From assembly GCA_031285265.1 (NCBI GenBank), contig JAITWM010000125.1, forward strand, positions 1 through 41,229: DNA of 41,229 nucleotides, given 5' to 3'. Both the position numbers and the translations under genes were made by a program. A model generated the notes under the pieces. That model did not search any database. It had not been told where the DNA came from and saw nothing but the letters and a program-made list of their open reading frames with translations. Of this stretch, positions 21,868 through 31,037 are shown piece by piece. Every line of letters starts with the position of its first letter. The first letter of the stretch is position 1. The stretch is from Lysobacteraceae bacterium. Its GTDB lineage: Bacteria; Pseudomonadota; Gammaproteobacteria; Xanthomonadales; Xanthomonadaceae.

Positions 21868-22941
21868 ATGCCAAAAATGAAAGCTGCTATATTTGTCGAA
21901 AAGAACCGCATCGTTCTAGAAGACAAGCCAATCCCCGATGTCGGCCCGTTGGATGCCCTGATTCGCGTCACCACGACAACGATCTGCGGCACTGACGTAC
22001 ATATTCTCAAGGGTGAATACCCGGTCGCCAAAGGGCTGACCGTTGGTCACGAACCCGTCGGCGTGATCGAAAAGCTCGGTTCGTCCGTTACCGGCTACCA
22101 AGAAGGACAACGCGTCATTGCTGGCGCGATCACTCCCAGCGGACACAGCTATGCCTGTCTGTGTGGCTGCTCTTCACAAGACGGCCCGAACACCCGGCAC
22201 GGATTCGCGCCGATAGGCGGATGGAAATTCGGCAACACCATCGACGGCTGCCAAGCGGAATACGTGCTCGTACCGGACGCGCAAGCGAATCTGAGCCCGA
22301 TTCCGGACGGTCTGACCGACGATGAAGTACTGATGTGCCCGGACATCATGTCCACCGGGTTCTCGGCTTCCGAACGTGGCCGGGTCCAGATCGGCGATAC
22401 CGTCGTGGTATTCGCGCTGGGGCCGATCGGTCTGTGCGCCGTGGCCGGCGCAAAGCTCAAAGGCGCCACGACGATCATCGGCGTGGATACCGTACCGGCA
22501 CGGCAGGCGGTGGCGCGTCAGCTCGGCGCCAATCACATCGTCGATTTCAAGGCGGGAGACCCGGTCAAGCAGATCATGGAACTGACCGATGGCCGTGGCG
22601 TGGATGTTGCAATCGAGGCGTTGGGCACCCAATCCACGTTTGAATCCGCACTGAGAGTGCTGCGTCCGGGCGGAACACTGTCCAGCCTGGGAGTTTACTC
22701 CACCGATCTAAAGGTGCCGCTGGACGCGTTGAACGCTGGTCTGGGAGACAAGACGATCGTCACTACGCTGTGCCCGGGCGGCAAGGAGCGTATGCGCCGG
22801 CTGATGGAGGTCGTGGCATCCGGCCGGGTCGACCTGAAGCCGTTGGTCACCCATCGTTACAAACTGGACGATATCGAAGCCGCTTACGAACTCTTCGCCA
22901 ATCAACGCGATGGGGTCATGAAAATCGCGATCACTCCTTGA
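21868..22941 (+). CDS. Zinc-dependent NAD(P)-linked alcohol dehydrogenase
   Basis: A 357-residue medium-chain dehydrogenase resembling the secondary alcohol dehydrogenases of Thermoanaerobacter and Clostridium. Catalytic zinc ligands by comparison: Cys40 (TTICGTDVH), His61 and Glu62 (VGHEPVG), and Asp159 (MCPDIMSTGF). The nucleotide fold shows VFALGPIGLCAVAGA, and strand 2 ends in GVDTVPARQ: the Asp where NADP-specific relatives have Gly/Ser-Arg suggests NAD. C97, C99 and C101 (CLCGC) look like a partial structural-zinc lobe. The gene stands alone on the plus strand after a long gap and ends at a terminator shared with convergent recG. The physiological substrate is unknown. Confidence 0.92.
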   Translation: MPKMKAAIFVEKNRIVLEDKPIPDVGPLDALIRVTTTTICGTDVHILKGEYPVAKGLTVGHEPVGVIEKLGSSVTGYQEGQRVIAGAITPSGHSYACLCGCSSQDGPNTRHGFAPIGGWKFGNTIDGCQAEYVLVPDAQANLSPIPDGLTDDEVLMCPDIMSTGFSASERGRVQIGDTVVVFALGPIGLCAVAGAKLKGATTIIGVDTVPARQAVARQLGANHIVDFKAGDPVKQIMELTDGRGVDVAIEALGTQSTFESALRVLRPGGTLSSLGVYSTDLKVPLDALNAGLGDKTIVTTLCPGGKERMRRLMEVVASGRVDLKPLVTHRYKLDDIEAAYELFANQRDGVMKIAITP

Positions 22942-22962
22942 AATCGGCCACATGACCTATGA

Positions 22963-23003
22963 CGGGCCGTCCGGACTTTGCTCCGACGGCCCGCCGTATT
23001 TTT
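22963..23003 (+). terminator. Terminator between the dehydrogenase gene and recG
   Basis: CGGGCCGT pairs with ACGGCCCG; after a one-base bulge, CGGA pairs with TCCG around a 6-nt loop. Five Ts follow on the plus strand. It lies 20 bp after the dehydrogenase stop and 10 bp before the end of convergent recG. Confidence 0.85.
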
Positions 23004-23013
23004 CGTCCGCCCA

Positions 23014-25164
23014 TCAGGCCGCCGCATACCGTGCAAGACTCCCGATCCAGCGGGCTGCCAAGCGATCGGCAATATCGGGGTTCTCAGCCAGTAGGCGGTC
23101 CGCCAATTGATGTACTTGCGGCAACAGGCCGATGTCGCGCGCCAGATCGGCGATCCGAAAACTAACCAGCCCTGTTTGACGCGTCCCCAGCAATTCTCCC
23201 GGCCCCCGCAATTCCAGATCTTTTTCGGCGATGACGAATCCGTCGTTGGTCTGCCGCAGCGTCGCCAGCCTCTGTCTGGCCATCTGCGACAACAACGGCT
23301 GATACAGCAGCACGCAAGTCGATGCCACCGAGCCGCGTCCGACGCGTCCCCGCAGCTGATGCAACTGCGCCAAACCCAGCCGCTCGGCGTTTTCGATGAT
23401 CATCAGCGACGCATTGGCGACATCCACACCGACTTCGATCACCGTGGTCGCGACCAGCAAATCGATCTCGCCGTTCTTGAAGGCTTCCATTGTCCGCTGC
23501 TTTTCCTTGCCCTTCATCCGGCCATGCACCAACCCCACCCGCAGTTCGGGCAGTTGTCCGGAAAGCGATTCGAAAGTGCTTTGCGCTGCCTGTGCTTCGA
23601 TCCGCGCGGCATTCCGCTCGACGCTCGGGGCATCCAGGCTCTCTGCCTCATCGCTCTCATCGATCACGGTACAGACCCAATAAGCCTGCCTGCCCTCGGA
23701 GCAAGCGATGCGGATCCGCTCGATCAACTCCGGACGCCGTTCGGCATTCAAGGCGACCGTCTGCACCGGCGTCCGTCCCGGCGGCAGCTCGTCGATGGCC
23801 GATACGTCCAGATCGGCATAGGCGGTCATCGCCAACGTGCGCGGAATCGGCGTCGCCGTCATCACCAATTGATGCGGCATGTTACCATTGCCAGCGCCTT
23901 TGTCGCGCAATGCCAAACGTTGCTGCACGCCGAACCGATGCTGCTCATCGACGATGACCAATGCCAGATCGTGAAATTTCAGATCCTGCTGCATCAATGC
24001 ATGAGTACCGACCACGACTTGCGCTGCTCCCGAGGCGATGTCATCCAACACGGTCCTGCGCGCCTTGCCGGTGACCTTCCCCGTCAACCAAGCCACACGC
24101 ACGGCAAGCGGATCCAGCCAAGCGCGCAGATTGTGCAGATGCTGTTCGGCCAGGAGTTCGGTAGGCGCCGCCAACGCTGCTTGTTTGCCATGCCGCACCG
24201 CCAGCATCGCCGCCAATGCCGCCACCACCGTCTTGCCGCTGCCGACATCGCCCTGCACCAGCCGCTGCATCGGCGTTGCCTTGCCCAAGTCGTGGCGTAT
24301 CTGCTCGAACACCCGTTGCTGTGCTGCGGTCAACGCGAATGGCAATCCGGCGCGCAATCGTTCGGCCAGCACGGTGTCCTGTAACGGCACCGCCTGGTGC
24401 CGCTGCATCGCCAAACGCTGGCAACGCAGACTCAAATGATGCGCAAGCAACTCCTCCAATACCAATCGCCGTTGCGCCGGATGATCACCAGCCATCAGCG
24501 CCCCCATATCCACATCCGGAGCGGGACGATGCAAGGTCAGCAACGCACTGCGCAACGACGGCAGGCGCAAATCGCGCAACCAGCCGGAAGGCAACAATTC
24601 CAAAGCCGCTTCGTCCGGCAACCGATCCAGTGCTTGCCCGATCAATTTACGCAACGTCGCCGGGCCGATACCCTCGATCGTGGGATATACCGGATCCAGC
24701 CGGTCACCAAGCGCCGTCTCTACGCCTCCAGCCAACAAACGGTAGCTGGGATGGACGATTTCCAGGCCCTGTTGACCGGCGCGCGGCGTGCCATAGCAGC
24801 GGATGCGTGCGCCGATACGGAACTGTGCCGCCTGCGCCGCACGGAAATGGAAAAAACGCAGTACCAGCATTCCTCCCGAATGATCGCCGACGGCCACGCG
24901 CAACATCGGTCGACCGCGGAAGCTGCGATCGGCCGCCTCGACCTCGCCTTCGATCTGGGCTGGCATGCCGATACGCAAATCGCGAATCGGCGTCAAATGC
25001 GTCCGGTCCTCGTAGCTGCGCGGCAGGTGCAGCCACAAATCCTGCAACGTCGTCAGCCCGCGCGCCGCCAGTTTCTCGATGACGCGCGCGGTGGCTGCCG
25101 GCAAAGTAGCCACCGCCGCATCTCCGGCACGGACCAAGACAGGAGAAGGCCGGATACTGGGCAC
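23014..25164 (-). CDS. recG: ATP-dependent DNA helicase RecG
   Basis: A 716-residue helicase that reverses stalled forks and migrates branched DNA. An N-terminal wedge/OB domain (LWLHLPRSYEDRTHLTPI; GEVEAADRSFRGRPML) is followed by two RecA-like domains: Walker A QGDVGSGKT, DEQH box DEQHRFGVQQRL, motif III MTATPIPRTLAMTAYADLD, LVATTVIEVGVDVANA and motif VI LHQLRGRVGRG, then the TRG region (DGFVIAEKDLELRGPGE). Length is slightly above the E. coli protein (693). The start is GTG at 25164, only 8 bp after the ridA stop, so the two are probably co-transcribed. Confidence 0.97.
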   Translation of the reverse strand: MPSIRPSPVLVRAGDAAVATLPAATARVIEKLAARGLTTLQDLWLHLPRSYEDRTHLTPIRDLRIGMPAQIEGEVEAADRSFRGRPMLRVAVGDHSGGMLVLRFFHFRAAQAAQFRIGARIRCYGTPRAGQQGLEIVHPSYRLLAGGVETALGDRLDPVYPTIEGIGPATLRKLIGQALDRLPDEAALELLPSGWLRDLRLPSLRSALLTLHRPAPDVDMGALMAGDHPAQRRLVLEELLAHHLSLRCQRLAMQRHQAVPLQDTVLAERLRAGLPFALTAAQQRVFEQIRHDLGKATPMQRLVQGDVGSGKTVVAALAAMLAVRHGKQAALAAPTELLAEQHLHNLRAWLDPLAVRVAWLTGKVTGKARRTVLDDIASGAAQVVVGTHALMQQDLKFHDLALVIVDEQHRFGVQQRLALRDKGAGNGNMPHQLVMTATPIPRTLAMTAYADLDVSAIDELPPGRTPVQTVALNAERRPELIERIRIACSEGRQAYWVCTVIDESDEAESLDAPSVERNAARIEAQAAQSTFESLSGQLPELRVGLVHGRMKGKEKQRTMEAFKNGEIDLLVATTVIEVGVDVANASLMIIENAERLGLAQLHQLRGRVGRGSVASTCVLLYQPLLSQMARQRLATLRQTNDGFVIAEKDLELRGPGELLGTRQTGLVSFRIADLARDIGLLPQVHQLADRLLAENPDIADRLAARWIGSLARYAAA

Positions 25165-25172
25165 GGGACCCG

Positions 25173-25559
25173 TCAGTCGAGCACCATGACCGCATCGGCT
25201 TCGAACGCAACGCCTTTCGGCAGCGCCGCGACACCGACGGTCGACCGCGCCGGGAACGGCGCGGAGAAATACTCCTGCATTACGGCGTTGACGGCGGCGA
25301 ACTGGCTCAGATCGGTCAGATACAGCCCCAACCGGACGATCCGGTCCAGCGAGCCGCCAGCCGCTTCGGCCACCGCCCTAAGGTTCTCGAACACGCGCCT
25401 GGCCTGCAGGACGATATCGCCCGCGACGACTTCCCCCGTCGCCGGGTCCAATGGAATCTGCCCGGAAAAGTACACCGTATCACCGCTACGCACCGCCTGC
25501 GAATAAGGTCCGATCGCGGCAGGAGCGCGCGACGTTTGAATGATTTCGGTCGGCATCAT
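25173..25559 (-). CDS. ridA: RidA family reactive imine/enamine deaminase
   Basis: A 128-residue protein of the RidA/YjgF/UK114 family. It hydrolyses reactive 2-aminoacrylate and related enamines from PLP enzymes, protecting metabolism in the cytoplasm. Visible: AAIGPYSQAV near the N-terminus, VYFSGQIPLDPATGE, and the substrate-binding Arg in PARSTVGVAALPKGVAFEADA, which is typical of true RidA. Two adjacent ATGs (25559 and 25556) follow GAGGAAG; either may be used. It sits between spoT and recG on the same strand, an order common in Xanthomonadales. Confidence 0.95.
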   Translation of the reverse strand: MMPTEIIQTSRAPAAIGPYSQAVRSGDTVYFSGQIPLDPATGEVVAGDIVLQARRVFENLRAVAEAAGGSLDRIVRLGLYLTDLSQFAAVNAVMQEYFSAPFPARSTVGVAALPKGVAFEADAVMVLD

Positions 25560-25724
25560 GTCTTCCTCTTGGTTTTGGATTCAAAGTTGGCGATCAGGAC
25601 CATGCACCGATGACGCGCGCGCGCCCAACATGGCTCCTCATGCCCGGCCATCCGCACGGCTTCCGGCGCATTGTCCGATACTCAACGGTGCCCGATGGCA
25701 TCGGCGGCATTCTCATGATCCCGC

Positions 25725-27902
25725 TCAAGGCCGCCGCACATTCTGCACGACCTGGAGCCGGCGCAAACGGCGGATCACCTCGGCCAGATGATTGCGATTA
25801 CGCACCTGGATCACAAACCGCAGCGTCGCCACATTGACATCACGATCCAGGAAATCGACCTGATCGATATTCGATTGCCCCTGCGCCACCGTCGCGGCTA
25901 GTTGTGCCAGCATTCCGGTGCGGTTTTCCACATCGATCACCAGCGACGCATCGTAATCGCCGACGACATCCGGGTCCCAACCGATCGGAACCAAACGCTC
26001 CGGCGATTTTCGCAACTCGGCCAGATTGCTGCATCCCTGCCGATGCACCACGATGCCCTTGCCGGCGGTCAGATAACCGACGATGTCGTCGCCGGGAATC
26101 GGCTGACAACAATTGGCGAAGCTGACCACCCCGCGCTCGGTGCCGCTGATTAGGATCTTCTCCTGCGAACGGCGCGACGCGCCATCGCCATGCAGGTCGG
26201 CATAATTCATTAACGCCTGTGCCGCCTGATTCGGCATCCAGTTGCCCAGCGCGACATCCGATAGAAACATCTCCAGCCGCTGGTAGCGATGCTCGGCAAG
26301 GAACGCATCGAGCCGCTTCGGCGGCAGCCGTTCCAGCGAACTGCCCATCACCTCCAATACCCGGTCCAGCATCCGGTGCCCCAATTGCACCGCGTCTTCA
26401 TGTTCCAACTGTTTCAACTGATGCCGAATCGCCGTACGCGCCTTGCTGGTCACGACGAACTCCAGCCACTGCGGTTTGGGAGTAGCGGATTTGGCCGTGA
26501 TGATTTCCACCGTCTGACCGCTGTGAAGCTTGGTACGCAACGGCACCAACTTCTTGTCCACACGCGAAGCGACCGCCCGATTGCCGACATCGGTATGCAC
26601 CGCGTAAGCGAAATCCAGCGCCGTGCTATTGCGCGGCAGCGCCAGAATCTTGCCTTTCGGGGTGAACAGATACACCTCATCCGGAAACAGATCGACTTTG
26701 ACGTTTTCAAGGAATTCCAGCGAAGAGTCCGCCGATCGCTGCGATTCGATCAGTTCGACGATCCAAGCATGCGCACGGCTCTGCGCATTGTTGGAATTAT
26801 CATCGCCGTATTTGTAACTCCAATGCGCAGCAATGCCGCGTTCGGCGATCAAATCCATTTCTTCGGTACGGATCTGCACCTCGATCGGCGAGCCATACGG
26901 GCCGAACAACACGGTGTGCAACGACTGATAACCATTGGCCTTCGGAATGGCGATGAAATCGCGAAACCGGCTGTCCAACGGCTTGTACTGCGCATGGACC
27001 GCGCCAAGCGCATGGTAGCAATCGGCCACTTTGCGCACGACTACGCGGAAACCGAACACATCCATGACCTGATCGAAACTTTTTCCCTCGTTGCGCATCT
27101 TGCTGTAGATGCTCCATGGAGTCTTGATCCGGCTGACCAAGCGATGTTCGATGCCATCGCGCGCCAACCCCTGCGACAGATGCGCTTCAACCTGGGTGAT
27201 CGCTTCCCGCCGCATCACCGGCTGGCTGCGGATACGTTTCTCGATCACGGCATAGCGCCACGGATACAACGCACGGAACCCGAGATTCTGCAACTCGGCC
27301 TTGATCAGGTTCATACCCAAGCGTTGCGCGATCGGCGCATAGATTTCCAGCGTTTCACGCGCAATGCGTCCGCGCGCCTCGCCGCCCTGCGCACCCAGCG
27401 TGCGCATGTTGTGCATACGGTCGGCTAGTTTGATCATGATCACGCGCAGATCGCGCGACATCGCCAGCAACATCTTGCGAAAGCTTTCCGCCGCCGCCTC
27501 CTTGCGATCGCGGAATTTCAGCTTGTCCAGCTTGGTGACGCCTTCGACCAATTCCGCCACGGTTTCGCCGAATCCGGAGGTCAACGCCTCATGCGTCAGC
27601 GGCGTGTCCTCGATCGTGTCGTGCAATACCGCCGCGATCAGCGCTTCGACATCCAGGCCCATCTCGGCTAGTACGACCGCCACCGCAACCGGGTGCGTGA
27701 TATAGGGCTCGCCGGACTTGCGCGTCTGCCCGGCATGCGCGGCTGCGCCCGCTTCGCAGGCGCGCTGCAATTGCATCTTTTGATCCTCCGGCAAATAGGC
27801 GGCAGCATCAAGCAATGCAACGACATAGTCCGGCAGCATGGCATCCGGCGCCGACGGCGCCGTTCGGGATTTGGAAGATTTGGAGGATCGATACGGGCTC
27901 AT
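25725..27902 (-). CDS. spoT: Bifunctional (p)ppGpp synthetase/hydrolase SpoT
   Basis: A 725-residue long RSH protein that makes and degrades the alarmone (p)ppGpp. The hydrolase HD domain is intact (YITHPVAVAVVLAEMGLD; LHDTIEDTPLT). The synthetase domain has FGFRVVVRKVADCYH and RFRDFIAIPKANGYQSLHT: the RFRD motif is the basic RxKD-type form of Mn-dependent bifunctional enzymes. TGS (VYLFTPKGKILALPRNST), a central helical/zinc-finger region (ANCCQPIPGDDIVGY) and a C-terminal ACT domain (RTGMLAQLAATVAQGQSNI) follow. It starts 91 bp after the relA stop and is followed by ridA after 165 bp. No rpoZ gene sits upstream in the usual place. Confidence 0.95.
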   Translation of the reverse strand: MSPYRSSKSSKSRTAPSAPDAMLPDYVVALLDAAAYLPEDQKMQLQRACEAGAAAHAGQTRKSGEPYITHPVAVAVVLAEMGLDVEALIAAVLHDTIEDTPLTHEALTSGFGETVAELVEGVTKLDKLKFRDRKEAAAESFRKMLLAMSRDLRVIMIKLADRMHNMRTLGAQGGEARGRIARETLEIYAPIAQRLGMNLIKAELQNLGFRALYPWRYAVIEKRIRSQPVMRREAITQVEAHLSQGLARDGIEHRLVSRIKTPWSIYSKMRNEGKSFDQVMDVFGFRVVVRKVADCYHALGAVHAQYKPLDSRFRDFIAIPKANGYQSLHTVLFGPYGSPIEVQIRTEEMDLIAERGIAAHWSYKYGDDNSNNAQSRAHAWIVELIESQRSADSSLEFLENVKVDLFPDEVYLFTPKGKILALPRNSTALDFAYAVHTDVGNRAVASRVDKKLVPLRTKLHSGQTVEIITAKSATPKPQWLEFVVTSKARTAIRHQLKQLEHEDAVQLGHRMLDRVLEVMGSSLERLPPKRLDAFLAEHRYQRLEMFLSDVALGNWMPNQAAQALMNYADLHGDGASRRSQEKILISGTERGVVSFANCCQPIPGDDIVGYLTAGKGIVVHRQGCSNLAELRKSPERLVPIGWDPDVVGDYDASLVIDVENRTGMLAQLAATVAQGQSNIDQVDFLDRDVNVATLRFVIQVRNRNHLAEVIRRLRRLQVVQNVRRP

Positions 27903-27993
27903 GCAGCAAGACTACGACGACGCCATAGCGACGGTGAACTGAATACCATAAAGCGTCTGCATCACAAGCGGAAGCGCGGATTTGAACATCGGC

Positions 27994-30174
27994 TCATCCC
28001 AAGCGGCGTGCTTCGTCCACGCCGGGCAATGCAGCCAATTTCCCCAGTACCGTCGAGAGCTGTCCGTAATCGGCCACCCGCAACCGCAGCCGCAGCCGCA
28101 TGTACCCATTGGCGCGCGTTTCACTGTGAATCCCTAGTACATGCGCGTCTTCCTGTGCGATCAGCGTGGTCACATCCTTGAACAGCCATTTGCGGTCCAC
28201 CGCGTTCACCTGGACATCCACTTCATAACCGTTGCCGCCGTTCCCCCACTCCACCGTCAACACCCGTTGCGGATGCTCCGCCGCCAAATGCGCAAAAGCA
28301 CTGCAATCGGTGCGATGCACGGTGACGCCGCGATTGCGTGTCAGATAACCGATGATCGGCTCGCCGGATACCGGCTGACAGCAGCGCGCCAACTGCACCA
28401 GCAGATTGCCCACCCCCTGCACCGTAAAGCCATTCTTGTTCTCCTTGCGCTGACGGCGCCCCGGTGACGGCGAGGACGGCGCTATCGTCTGCGCCAGCGA
28501 CGGTTGCGCCTGCGCCCGCTCATATTCGTGCAACGCACGCCCGACTTGGCTCGGCCCGACATCCCCCAACGCCACCTGGATATACAGATCATCGATGCTG
28601 TCGGCATGAAACTTCTTCGTCACCGTCGCCAGATCGGCGTTATACAACCCTAAACGCCGCAATTCCCGATCCAGCAGCTCCTTGCCGTCCTGGACATTGC
28701 TCACCCGATCCAACTTGTGGAACCACGCCCTGACCTTGTCGCGCGAGCGTCCGCTGGCCAGATACCCATTCGCCGGCAGCAACCAATCACGGCGCGGGTC
28801 GGCCTCTTTCGATGTCAGCACCTCGACCCGATCGCCACTGCGCAGACGGTAACTCAACGGTACGATCCGGCCATTGACCTTGGCCCCGCGGCAACGATGC
28901 CCCACCATCGTATGCACGTGATAGGCGAAATCCAGCGGCGTCGAGCCGGACGGCAGATCGATCACTTCTCCCTTCGGCGTCAACGCATAGACGCGATCCT
29001 CAGCCAATTCCGCATCGAGCGCTCCCGCCAGTCCTTCGCCGTCACGGCTGCCATCGGCCGACTGTTCCAACAACTGACGCATCCAGGTGATCTTGCGATC
29101 GAACGCCTTTTCGGCTCCCTTCCCGCCTTCCTTGTAGCGCCAGTGCGCGGCCACGCCCAGCTCGGCCTGCGCATGCATCTCGTGCGTGCGGATCTGCACT
29201 TCCACGGTCCGGCCTTCCGGGCCGATCACCGCCGTATGCAACGAACGGTAACCATTGGCCTTGGGGCGGGCGATATAGTCATCGAACTCGCTCGATATCG
29301 GCGTCCACAATTCGTGGACGATGCCCAACACCGCGTAGCAAGCGGCAAGATCGTTCACCAGCACCCGTACCGCGCGCAGATCGTAAAGCTGATCCAAGGA
29401 TCGCTGCTTCTTCTGCAGCTTCCGCCAGATGCTGTAGATATGCTTGGGACGGCCGCTGATCTCGCCATCGATGCCGTGTTTCCGCAACGCCTGCTGCAAA
29501 GTCGCCTTGACCGACTCGATATAGTTTTCACGCTCGCTGCGGGACTCATCCAATTCATGCGAAAGATAACGGTAGGTATCCGACTCCAGATATTGAAACG
29601 CCAGATCCTCCAGTTCCCATTTCAATTGCCAGATACCCAATCGATTGGCCAACGGCGCATGAATATCACGCGTCAATTGCGCCAGCGCCCGGCGCTGTGC
29701 CTCGGGCAGATCCCCGGCAACGCGCATCACCGCCAACTGCCGCGCCAGCAGAATCGGCACCACGCGCAAATCCTGCACGATCGCCAGCAACAATCGACGC
29801 AGCCCCTCGCTGTTGCGCCCGGCCTCGCGTCCGGCATGCAGCGTCCATACCTGCGCCGCCGCATCCTGACCATCCAGCAATCCGGCCACCATCGGGAACG
29901 GCTGCTCGGCCTGTTCGCTCAACGCCGCGCGCAGACCGGGCAGGTCGAACAGCAAGGCCGCCGCCAACGTGATCTCGTCGGCCGACAACAACGCCAGCGC
30001 ATCCAGCGTATCGGCCAGCACCGGCCATGACGTAGCGACCGCACGGTCCGTTTCGGGCCGGTTCCACGTCTGTATCAGCCACTGCCGCATCGCCGGCGAC
30101 AACGTGCGCACCGACGGACGCGACAGCACATCCTCCAGATTTTCAAGCGGCGAACGATTCACGGCGAAACACAC
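27994..30174 (-). CDS. relA: (p)ppGpp synthetase RelA (degenerate hydrolase domain)
   Basis: A ribosome-associated alarmone synthetase of about 726 residues, responding to uncharged tRNA. The N-terminal HD domain is inactive: no HDxxED is present, and the corresponding place reads LLFDLPGLRAAL. The synthetase domain has LYDLRAVRVLVNDLAACY and EFDDYIARPKANGYRSLHT, where EFDD is the acidic ExDD motif of Mg-dependent, synthetase-only RelA. TGS (VYALTPKGEVIDLPSGST), RIS/zinc-finger (LARCCQPVSGEPIIGY) and ACT regions follow. The start is GTG at 30174, with a second in-frame GTG at 30162 (VNRSPLENL) also plausible. Lying directly before spoT is notable, because the two are usually unlinked in gammaproteobacteria. 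Confidence 0.94.
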   Translation of the reverse strand: MCFAVNRSPLENLEDVLSRPSVRTLSPAMRQWLIQTWNRPETDRAVATSWPVLADTLDALALLSADEITLAAALLFDLPGLRAALSEQAEQPFPMVAGLLDGQDAAAQVWTLHAGREAGRNSEGLRRLLLAIVQDLRVVPILLARQLAVMRVAGDLPEAQRRALAQLTRDIHAPLANRLGIWQLKWELEDLAFQYLESDTYRYLSHELDESRSERENYIESVKATLQQALRKHGIDGEISGRPKHIYSIWRKLQKKQRSLDQLYDLRAVRVLVNDLAACYAVLGIVHELWTPISSEFDDYIARPKANGYRSLHTAVIGPEGRTVEVQIRTHEMHAQAELGVAAHWRYKEGGKGAEKAFDRKITWMRQLLEQSADGSRDGEGLAGALDAELAEDRVYALTPKGEVIDLPSGSTPLDFAYHVHTMVGHRCRGAKVNGRIVPLSYRLRSGDRVEVLTSKEADPRRDWLLPANGYLASGRSRDKVRAWFHKLDRVSNVQDGKELLDRELRRLGLYNADLATVTKKFHADSIDDLYIQVALGDVGPSQVGRALHEYERAQAQPSLAQTIAPSSPSPGRRQRKENKNGFTVQGVGNLLVQLARCCQPVSGEPIIGYLTRNRGVTVHRTDCSAFAHLAAEHPQRVLTVEWGNGGNGYEVDVQVNAVDRKWLFKDVTTLIAQEDAHVLGIHSETRANGYMRLRLRLRVADYGQLSTVLGKLAALPGVDEARRLG

Positions 30175-30302
30175 ACCCTGGCGACGATACCACTACACTA
30201 ACATCAGGAAACTTCCGGGCAAGTCCGAAATCCTCCGCCCCTGCCATATCCATCGGGATGACCGCTTTCTCTTCTTCATTACCCGCTTTTCGAGGAACCC
30301 TC

Positions 30303-30818
30303 ATGCGCCGTCCGAGTCTGTCCCCCTTCTTGCTGTTCCTGCCGCTCTTTTTTTCCGCCGGTGCCGTCTGCGCGCAACAGACGATGACCAGCGATATAGA
30401 AAGACAAATGACCCCTGCCGAGTTCACCGCATCGGGCCTGGACAAACTGACTCCGCAAGAACTGGCCGCGCTCAATGCCTGGCTGCAAGGCAAGGTTCGC
30501 CAGGAAACCGCCGCCGCGGCCGCCGCCGCGCGGGCAGAGACCAAGAAGGAAATCGAAGACGAGAACCGGGGATTCTTCCATTTCGGCTCGCGCGAGCCGA
30601 TCATTTCCATTATTTCCGGCACCTTCACCGGCTTCGCCCAGGGCCGTCGCTTCCAGCTCGAAAACGGCCAGATATGGGAACAGATCGAACCCGCCTCGCT
30701 CGCCGGCGTGCGCCAGGAAAACCCGCACGTCGCCATCCGTCCCAGCATGATCGGCAATGCCTGGTACATGCAGATCCGAGGCTACAACACCACCGCCAAA
30801 GTCCGCCGCGTGGAATGA
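30303..30818 (+). CDS. Small exported protein of unknown function
   Basis: A protein of about 171 residues with a clear signal peptide (RRPSLSPFLLFLPLFFSAGAVCA, cleavage near VCA-QQ). The mature part starts with a short helical region (MTPAEFTASGLDKLTPQELAAL), an Ala-rich coiled helix (ETAAAAAAARAETKKEIEDE), then a beta-rich domain (SIISGTFTGFAQGRRFQLEN followed by GQIWEQIEP and WYMQIRGYNTTAKVRR). I chose the ATG at 30303 because CGAGGAA lies just upstream; an ATG 45 bp earlier lacks this and would spoil the signal peptide. Similar proteins occur in Xanthomonadales genomes as unnamed secreted proteins. No enzyme motif seen. Confidence 0.8.
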   Translation: MRRPSLSPFLLFLPLFFSAGAVCAQQTMTSDIERQMTPAEFTASGLDKLTPQELAALNAWLQGKVRQETAAAAAAARAETKKEIEDENRGFFHFGSREPIISIISGTFTGFAQGRRFQLENGQIWEQIEPASLAGVRQENPHVAIRPSMIGNAWYMQIRGYNTTAKVRRVE

Positions 30819-31037
30819 TGATCGTAGAACTGCCCTCCCGATGCCACGACATTCCGAAAAACGGATCGCCGCCCTATCGCAGATGCTGCCCGCAAAGCAT
30901 GCGGCGGATCTCCCGTTTCGTATATTCCAAAAGCCGATCCAGCCGGTATATTGTGTTTTACCTCTGTAGACGGCTCAAAGCAGAAAATACTTCCGGCCGC
31001 GCCAGCAGAAGAAGCCATGAGAGAGGCTCTCAATCGA

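Noticed and set aside
28717-30030. Long plus-strand open frame (over 430 codons) opposite relA
   Set aside because: Its translation is rich in Arg, Gln and His with no domain, and relA on the other strand is unmistakable. Similar antisense frames lie opposite recG (23107-24384) and spoT (26289-27428).
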